This document shows, piece by piece, positions 56,723-64,000 of a DNA stretch of 64,000 bases. Source of the DNA: Evernia prunastri (Eukaryota > Ascomycota > Lecanoromycetes > Lecanorales > Parmeliaceae); contig NKYR01000004.1 in the NCBI GenBank assembly GCA_003184365.1, positions 434,001 through 498,000 on the forward strand. Reading direction: 5' to 3'. Position numbers and translations under genes: made by a program. Within the stretch, counting starts at the first letter, position 1; the number at the start of each line of letters is the position of its first letter. The notes below the pieces were generated by a model that was not told where the DNA came from, ran no database searches, and worked only from the letters and a program-made list of their open reading frames with translations.

Positions 56723-57813
56723 CTATGGACACAAGCGATCTCGTGCAGTCGCACGTTCGGGGCCGGAGAGATTGTCGCCACTGTCCTTTTGCATAGATGA
56801 AAATATTATCCAAGACATTCGGGACGGAAACATCACCTCTAGAAGAAACGTGAAGGAGATTACTATCAGACGATACCCTCCCAAAAACGATGGCAGTATA
56901 AGACTTGTGATGCCAGAGGCCGCTTCTTCCGCCTTACTCGAGCCTTCTCGGAAGACAGCAACTGCGGTCGTATCATATACTAAGTATACATCCCCATGGC
57001 CATAAAAGGTGAGATCATCAGACGGGAAGTGTTTGAGCACCACTTCTGTTGGACCCGTCGGTAGGCCATCGTTGTTTATCGAAACTCGCACAAAGACGCT
57101 CGCCCCATTGCTGGTCCAGAAGAGGTAGTCGCCACGAACCTCGAGGCCATTGACGCCGCGCCCCTCACCGGGCGTTGTGGAATCATCTGCGAGGGCAAAA
57201 TTCACAGTACTAGTCTTCACGTCAATGCGGTATATCACGCCGTCTCGATAGTTTGCCGTAAATTACAGGCCCCTCTCAATGTCAAAGGTTGTCAACCCAT
57301 TGAGTATCCTGGACTGCGGAACCTCCACCGCGAGCCTGGGCTCAATCTAAGCTTTTCGTAAAGGGCGGCCCAGCACTCGCAAGTCCAGCTCCTAGACAGC
57401 GTTCGAGTTCGGCACTCCCACGTCCCCCAAACGGAGGTTCAGCACATTGACGTAGGAGATATCATCGAGCCTGTCTGCTATGCCGAAACACTCGTCACGC
57501 TCGCAATCGTAGTGACAAGGTAGGCTTCGCGGGTCCGAGGCTCGATTTGATACACTGCGGAATCAGGCGTTACCAATGTGACGATAATGTTGCCTGTGCG
57601 TCTCACAAAGAAGTCTTCAATCCGTGTTCCCGCACGAGGTTGTGGACGGGAACGACAAGTGTGGGGGATGATGAGGTGTTTCCCTGACTCAGCGGCCACG
57701 TAGACGCTATGTATAAGCTCGCAGCGATGGTGAAAAGGGCGAGATATGCTGGCGTGCGACCAGAAGTGATTTGAGAATCTTGTCGGCGTTGTGCGAAATG
57801 GGTCTCCGGTCAC
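56723..57813 (-). pseudogene. SMP-30/TolB-like six-bladed propeller protein, decayed
   Basis: Fragments on the minus strand match a fungal secreted or pathway-associated beta-propeller family. An upstream block (57813-57478) contains ISRPFHHRCELIHSVYV, IIVTLVTPDSAVYQIEP and REAYLVTTI. A downstream block (57238-56723) contains DGVIYRIDVKTSTVNFALAD, GEGRGVNGLEVRGDYLFWTSNGASVFVRVSI and FYGHGDVYLVYDTTAVAVF. Stops and frame changes separate them (TAG at about 57390, TAA at about 57264). No intact start was found. Related proteins are often encoded next to secondary-metabolism genes. Confidence 0.65.
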
Positions 57814-58122
57814 ACGTCAGCCCTACGGACTTAGTGAGGAAGGAGCGTAGGTAGTGGAGCTGACATGCCAACTCAGACTCAGCACTCCGAAAGTGCGAAT
57901 TCAATACAAAATACAGTAACACAGTAGTACAGTCATCGGGTCATCTTCATCAATTTCGCTCAGTCTCTGAAGTATATTCCTCAGGCGTCGACTGTACCGC
58001 TGACCGGATGGTTCATGTCAAGCGTATCTACTGCTCAAAATTGCTTCGCCCATTTCTTCTCGCTTTCATCACTAGTACTCTGAAAGACAGCCATCGCGGA
58101 CCGTGGGAAAGCGTATGAAAAC

Positions 58123-59145
58123 ATGGTCAAGGCTGCGGCAGTCAGACAGTACATTAGACATAACAAGGAGCAGGATGTAGGACTTGTTTGCGTCTTCGTT
58201 GGTGCCACGAGCGGCATCGGCGCCAGTACGCTCGAGACGATGGTACGCAAGCTGCAGAAATCCACCTTCTACGTTCTGGGCAGATCAGTGTCACGGTTTG
58301 CAGATCAGCTTGCCAAACTAGAAAGTCTCAACTCAAGCTGCAAGATCGTCTTCATGCAAGCGGAAGTCTCTTTGCTCTCCGCCGTCGATGCCGCATGCAA
58401 GCAGATCAGCGCCTCTGAGCAAAAGTTGGATTACTTGTATATGAGCCCTGGTCTGATCCCTCTGAACGGATCACAATGTACGTGCCTTAGGAGCGCTGAG
58501 CTTGCGGTCGCTGACGCGGTCGCATTAGACACGAAAGAGGGCCTTGAAAGTTGCTTCGTCGTCTCGTACTACGCCCGCGTACGGCTGGTGTGCAATCTGC
58601 TGCCACTCCTCCGTCAGTCACCACGGCCGCGAGTCCTGAGCGTGCTCAACGGCGGAAAGGAGAAAGCTATACATGAACAAGACATCGGTCTCGATGAGCG
58701 GTGGTCTCCCATCTCAGTGATCAATCACACCACGACCATGACGACCCTGGTATTTGAGCACCTGGCCGAGGAAAACAGACGGATCGCTTTCTTGCACTCT
58801 TCCCCGGGGCTGGTAAAAACGGATATCTTCGCCCGGCTCACCCCGCCCGAGTCGTCTGGTTTGCTATGGAGGGTGACGTTGGCATCCATCCGTGGATTTG
58901 TTGCAATAGTGATGTTATGCGTTGGCATGGAGGTGGAGGAGTCTGGTGAGAGACAAGCTTTTCACCTCACGACCGATAGGTACGGCCCGGGAATGTGGCG
59001 CATTAACTCCTCGAGTGAGCCAGTCTCCGCCCCTGGAGTGCTTGAACGGTATCGAGAAGGATCATGGTCGGAACGGATTTGGGAGTATACTATGTCTGTC
59101 TTTGACACGGCGTTGGCTATGGGTAGTGATAGCGTCCCCAAGTAA
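58123..59145 (+). CDS. Short-chain dehydrogenase/reductase family protein
   Basis: Single exon, 340 residues, apparently intact. The Rossmann nucleotide-binding motif is VFVGATSGIGAST at residues 25-36, followed by a strand with FYVLGRS and an acidic/Asp region (KIVFMQAEVSLL). The usual active-site YxxxK is not clear: the matching helix reads SYYARVRLVCNLLPLL, with Arg in the place of the catalytic Lys. It belongs to the divergent fungal group that is common in biosynthetic clusters. Then come RVLSVLNGG and FLHSSPGLVKTDIF, the latter a family signature. The substrate is unknown. Neighbours are decayed cluster genes, so this may be the last intact member of a former cluster, or a gene that has acquired its own use. 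Confidence 0.75.
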   Translation: MVKAAAVRQYIRHNKEQDVGLVCVFVGATSGIGASTLETMVRKLQKSTFYVLGRSVSRFADQLAKLESLNSSCKIVFMQAEVSLLSAVDAACKQISASEQKLDYLYMSPGLIPLNGSQCTCLRSAELAVADAVALDTKEGLESCFVVSYYARVRLVCNLLPLLRQSPRPRVLSVLNGGKEKAIHEQDIGLDERWSPISVINHTTTMTTLVFEHLAEENRRIAFLHSSPGLVKTDIFARLTPPESSGLLWRVTLASIRGFVAIVMLCVGMEVEESGERQAFHLTTDRYGPGMWRINSSSEPVSAPGVLERYREGSWSERIWEYTMSVFDTALAMGSDSVPK

Positions 59146-59239
59146 GACTTGCTCGGCGCAGCCACACATCCCTTATAGCGATAAAGCACGCGTCGTCCAT
59201 TTAATACGCTGCTGTGGATCATAGTATGGTTCGAGTGGT

Positions 59240-60115
59240 TGAAAGCCGAATGGTATCAAGCATTGACTGGATCTATGATTGGGCCAAACCACCGTCAGGT
59301 CGTCCAACCGACCTCAATGAAGAAAATTTTGAGTGTAGAGGCGCCAACGTTCCATCCAAAAGTGGCTCATATGATGACATCCACTAAGTCTCTGATAATA
59401 TCTTCATCGGCTTTAAGGGTCTGCCCCCAGCTAAATGCGCTCTCTTTCTCCAGAGCGCAAGTAGGTCTTGGGTCGAGTCGTGAATAGCGGGACCGACAAC
59501 GTCCTGGAGAAACCCTGGAGACATTGTGTCTCGGATGAGCCAGCCGTGGGCTCGGATTGTCTCATCGCTCGGCATCTAACAGTCTCTCAACAGCATGCTC
59601 AGATTCCCCAACCGGACCGGCTTTCCCCGGGTCAGATTGCGACGAAAGATGGGATAGACATACCCAAACGTGATTCCTAGGCACCAGAAGTGCAAAGACT
59701 TCGCCAATGTACGTAGACCGATCAAACTCGTCTTGTCGCTTTTCGTCTGATTGTCTTGAGCCTCACGAATTTTTCGGCGGAACGATTACCCACGGCTTTC
59801 CGAAAGGACGCATCAACATCCGGATTACAGGTGCGTCGAGATCCACGCTAGGCTTCCTAATATAGCTCCAGATTTCCTTTCGTCTCCGAACGCCATGCTA
59901 GAAGCTATACTCCTCATCAGCTTTAAACGAGTTCCGTCACTCATGTCGTAGTGATAGCCCCCATCTGGCGTATCTCCAAGAAACTCCCTTAGCACTGTCC
60001 TTCTCATAAGATATTGCCAGAAAAGGAGGAGGAAGAAGAAGAAGCGCGGTACGCTAAGACAGCCACTCGGCGAGCAGCACAGACGCCGCCAATCCGAGGT
60101 TGTGAGGCGACACAT
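59240..60115 (-). pseudogene. Cytochrome P450, N-terminal fragment, decayed
   Basis: Read on the minus strand, broken in several places. Fragments: PVIRMLMRPFGKPWVIVPPK, EFDRSTYIGEVFALLVP, then DTMSPGFLQDVVGPAIHDSTQDLLALWRKRAHLAGGRPL (from 59575 to about 59430) and ADEDIIRDLVDVII. This is the segment between the first helices and helix C of a fungal P450. The oxygen-binding I helix and the heme-binding Cys region are not seen, so most of the gene is gone. A possible hydrophobic N-terminus is at about 60045-60010 (FFFFLLLFWQ). Confidence 0.65.
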
Positions 60116-60508
60116 GGATTACCATTGCGTCTACTTCCACAGATAATACGGCACATCAGGTGGCACGTGGACGTAGGAAATTCTGATCAAAGTAGAGGAA
60201 ATAATGCAGTGCGAGAAGGACAAATTTTGCGGAGGGGTCGACGTAGCTCCTTCGAGTATGGAATCGTAGGACAAGGAAATCAAAGCCTCCGGGTCGGTGT
60301 CTTTTTTGTATGTTAAGCTACCGGCGAGCTTTAGAAAGATTGACTTGTATTCAATTATCTAAGCAGCCTATGCGCAGGGTTCGCTGCACTCGTACAAGGA
60401 GCCCATAATCTAAAAAAATGCGTCGAGCGCGCCAAGTTAGCAACTCCATCTCAGCGATTGCTCAACAGATGACCAACGCTGAGGCAATACATTATCGAAG
60501 CTATTTAG
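60116..60508. other. Spacer, no gene seen
   Basis: About 390 bp between the P450 remnant and the rhodopsin-like gene. Nothing recognised. Confidence 0.4.
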
Positions 60509-61973
60509 TCAAGCTCTATAGTACACGTTTTCCGGCCGCAGAATCTCGACTTCTCTGTCGACGCCCATCCCGCCGTGCATATTCTCCATCTCCACCGCAC
60601 TCTCGTCATCACCACTCGACTCGAGCGGGGTCCAGCCGCTCTCATGCTGCGAGGGCGCCGCCGCGCGGACATCGTACCCGTTCTGTGACTTCGACCACGT
60701 CCCGCTCCTCGCAAGTCCTTCCTCCCGCTTCAAAGCGGAATGGTCGCCGACGTCGTCATCGTAACCGATGGTCTGGTCCCCGGAATGCTTTGTATACAGC
60801 TTGAGCTTCGCTCTTGGTTCCCCGACCGACAGCTTGGAGGCGCCGTAACGCTTTGAGGGCGCGGAGTTGGAGCGGGAGACGCGGCGGCGGAGGACCTGGT
60901 TGAATAAGGGTCTTAGGGCTGGGATTGAGGCGACGACCACCCAGAGATTGAGCTCTACTATTGCCCATAGACCTGCGTCGACCTCGGTGACTGCGTGTGT
61001 GATTGGTTAGTCTCGTGTGGACTGTGATGGAGCGGTTGATATCCGAGAGACTCACATAACGGGTCGGGACCCGGTAATCTCTGCGCGAGCACTAATCGCC
61101 ACAGTCTTAAACCTTGAACAATGGTCACTCTATACGGTTACCGTCAGCTCGATACTTTCATAGGCAGATTTGGTTCATGGACCTACACCAAGCCGAGAAG
61201 GAACGTGCTGCTAATCGAGATTTTCTGTGACAAGGATTGCTGGAGGTTCGAGATGAAAAACACCGGCATACACAACACGATTATGTCCAGCGCAATAGCA
61301 AATGCTTGATTAGAGGTGTAGAAGACATTATAGCTGATACATTTGCTGGCAACGTTCGAGTCCCAGAACCCGCGAACCGGGGTGCACGGGAAGATGCAGA
61401 CAAGTAACTATTGTTCCCTCTCATTAGTGCTTGACTTGGGGAAACCCAGTGAGGAGAAGGTCGCCATTACCGCAGCAATTCCCCAACCGAGGTTCAGCGC
61501 AGTGGCGATCTGCAGAGGACGTCTGGCAGTAGTCACGCGAAAGATCCGCCAGTACAGAGCGAGAAGTGAGAGCTTGCTGAGGGTGAGAGAAGGCACATAA
61601 GTGATGGCCATAAAATACAAGAGCAGGAGGAAGCGCTCCACATCTTGTGGGGTGGCTTTGCCAACATGTTGTCCGTAGTGGTTTTCCGGTACATTCACCA
61701 AACACAGGATGGCGAAGGTCCAGGCGAATACCTGAGAGCAGCTGGATCAGCGACTGACAGTACTACAGTGGCAAATGCGTGCGGGCTTACGGCAGCGGCA
61801 ATGATTAGCCAATCATCTTGTTTGATTGCAATGTGAGTATATGTCCGAGAGAAGAACCGAAGAGCAATGATGGCAATGGAGAGACACAGGAAGACAATTC
61901 CGATCGCGACAATTTGCGGACCGCGGTTGGCATTGGGATCCACGCCTGGATATTGAGGAGTCTGGAGAGACAT
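60509..61973 (-). CDS. Rhodopsin-like (SAT4-type) integral membrane protein
   Basis: Several exons on the minus strand. Exon 1 is 61973-61791: MSLQTPQYPGVDPNANRGPQ, then a first helix (IVAIGIVFLCLSIAIIALRFFSRTY) and DDWLI. A GTAAGC intron leads to exon 2 from 61731 (VFAWTFAILCLVNVPENHYGQH, ... LLLLYFMAITYVPSLTLSKLSLLALYWRIF). Further exons give CIFPCTPVRGFWDS, the hallmark of the family, then FAIALDIIVLCMPVFFI and, at the end, VDAGLWAIVELNLWVVVASIPALRPLF and a long Ser/Glu-rich cytosolic tail that finishes at 60509. About six or seven helices in all. The borders after exon 2 are uncertain, and the stretch around LGLV to VTEVDAG is shorter than usual, so partial damage is possible. Related to Pth11-type receptors; ligand unknown. 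Confidence 0.6.
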
Positions 61974-64000
61974 TGGATTCCTCAATCTCAACCACAATCA
62001 ATCGAACAATAGATACGAAGTTCTCCAGGCCTCAAGGCACGACATAGGTAGAGTACATAAGGACGAGGAGGAAAGGTAAGGTAGATGGGTGATGCAACTT
62101 ACTTTGTAGTGGCGTCCGAGCCTAAATACTGAGTAACGCAAAATCCCCGCTGCACACGTGCCTGAGCTGGGGGTCCGCGTGGGTGAGCGGAGATCACCCA
62201 AGCATAGCGGCTGAGAGAGCTGAGGATAGGTAGTAAACAAGGCGTGAGGGTTGGGTTGATCCTTGTCCCGGCACTCGCTTCGCTTATACTTTTCTGATAA
62301 TTGTTTAAAGTAGATGAAACTTCAACCCGCCTTTGATGCATTACCTAATCTTTTCAATCTGCAGGCTAGCGGTGAGGAGATCTAATTGCTGCTGACGGGC
62401 TAGCTATATCTCTTTCGGTGAATGAGAGTCTGTCAATTGGGATTGTTCGTTGTTCTTCGGGGCGATATTGAGCTGACCGCTAGAACGATGCAAAAGCTGA
62501 GATGTTTGACAGGCATACGTTCTAAGTTGGATGACAGTCGAAGCGCGCTATTCAGTGTCCAACTCCCCGCTAAGGAACGGTTCCCGCTTCTGCCACGAGA
62601 GAGCAACGCCTTGCGGCACAGCACCGCAGCCCATGCATTACGTGCACCGGGCGAGAATATGTGCTGAATATGATTTGTGGGTTGGCCTTTCATAACGATT
62701 AAGAGCCATGATTCGTTCGAAGTGCCGGGACCGATTCACAGTAAGTCTTAGTTGTGTGGATATACATACCTAGACGAAGTGCAGGAGTAGTTGCTAGACT
62801 TCACAATAAACCTCCGAGGAAAACCTTATCTCTTTTCTCACAAATGATTGTAGGGATCTTGGGTCGAAGAAGGCGGGGAACCTTGAAATAATCAGCCATC
62901 GATATCAGATACTTTGCATACTTTGATAGAGTTCCCTTATTTTTCCAGCGATGTAACCTTAAGTCTCATCACTTGCGTTAGATTTCTTCGGAGCTTTCTC
63001 AGGCCTTTTACTTTGGAGCAGTTGGAAAGTTGAGAAACAGGCCACAATGTCAAGTAGATAATGCTCTAAAGAGGAAAGAGGAAAGCATACAGGTGTAGTG
63101 TAGAACATGACGAGGTGCTATCACCAAGCCACTAGTACAGTAGGGCTGATTTCCACCAGGTATTTCTAACATACTCTTTACAACCTCAAGCGTAAATTGG
63201 CTTAATTTAATCTTACTTTTATGAATTTGACTTATAGGTCTAACTCAACTAAAGTAAAGGAAAGGAAAGCAGATCAGATGGACAAACTTCCGGGACATCT
63301 TTGACTTTGCGGCCACTGCAGAAGTCGAGGACTCGAGTACTGGACGTGAACAACGCCGATATGATGCAATCAAAATGTGCCGCTAACTGATCGAAAGATA
63401 TGTAGTGTATGTAGTGAATTGGAATGTCTTTTTTTTCCCTTATCATACGAAAAGGAGTTGACCTCTGAGAGCCTCCTACACCACGTAGTAACAAATCCGA
63501 TTAAGAGCTCTGTTCAGGTATTCACCTGAACTAGAAAGACGGCCCACACTTGGCATGCAAGTCACTATTAATCGCTCTCAATTTTAAATGATTCGCATCA
63601 TACGCACCCACAGCTTGTCCTCCTCAGAACATGAGCATTTCATTATGCAACCACGATGCCCTCTACCACGGATAGTGTCATCTAGTGCAAGCTGGGAATG
63701 ATAACCTGTGGCGACTACCCCTGAACAGTACGTCAGTCTACTTCTAACAGCAGCGGGAGCCGACATACGCAGGGTCAATCGTCATTGCTGGATATCTCGT
63801 TGCATCCCCGAACAATGACGGCGACAGCGGCCCCAGATGGAAGAGCGCCTCTCTAGAATCCTCTCTCGGTGGTCTCAGCTGACAGGATTCCTAAGATGTT
63901 GATTTATTCGCAGATTCGGGCCATAGGGCTTGACTGACAATACTTCATGAATAATTGGTTGCTTGCTCCAGCGTTGGCAAGCGTGACTTGACGAGAAAGC
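61974..64000. other. Right-hand end, no gene seen
   Basis: About 2 kb of AT-rich DNA with only short frames on both strands. Nothing recognised. Confidence 0.5.

Overview
The window looks like a contig or scaffold from a filamentous ascomycete (Pezizomycotina). The grounds are introns of about 50-70 nt with GT-AG borders, intact orthologues of core fungal genes (RIF1, RIC8, IKS1, vacuolar protease PFF1, sterol O-acyltransferase, AP-1 gamma, AIM18), and families typical of moulds (a rhodopsin-like SAT4-type membrane protein, remnants of a zinc-cluster regulator, a P450, F-box proteins). I cannot fix the class; Dothideomycetes or Leotiomycetes would both fit.

Layout. 1-16 kb: the RIF1 5' part (minus) diverges from RIC8; then a secreted-looking unknown protein, the kinase IKS1 and a MARVEL-domain membrane protein. 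A low-complexity tract follows that is duplicated around an N gap. 15-19 kb: two tandem F-box paralogues (minus). 19-27 kb: an accessory block with a DUF6589-type gene convergent with a RecQ-like helicase gene. The stop codons are 34 bp apart and hairpin-rich, gene-free DNA lies on both sides. The block is chopped by five single-N joins; across four of them the same sequence is read twice. 28-50 kb: ordinary housekeeping genes (PFF1, a UBL/BAG co-chaperone, sterol O-acyltransferase, AP-1 gamma, an unknown disordered protein, a J-domain protein, a metallophosphoesterase, a glutaredoxin, AIM18). 50-64 kb: gene-poor DNA with a decayed set of genes (zinc-cluster regulator, SMP-30-like propeller, P450 fragment) around an apparently intact SDR and a rhodopsin-like membrane protein gene.

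The most interesting object is the DUF6589 plus RecQ-like pair, which I read as a possible two-gene mobile element whose copies carry different inactivating changes. The overlapping repeats across the Ns most likely arose because the assembler butted together contigs from a multi-copy family; they should not be read as a real tandem array without long reads. A second, unrelated short dispersed repeat occurs at 16.5 kb and, inverted, at 54.1-54.4 kb. AP-1 gamma appears to begin with a 10-nt exon followed by a GC-AG intron.

No rRNA, tRNA or CRISPR was recognised by eye. Exon borders below were worked out by hand from reading frame and splice consensus, and have no transcript support.
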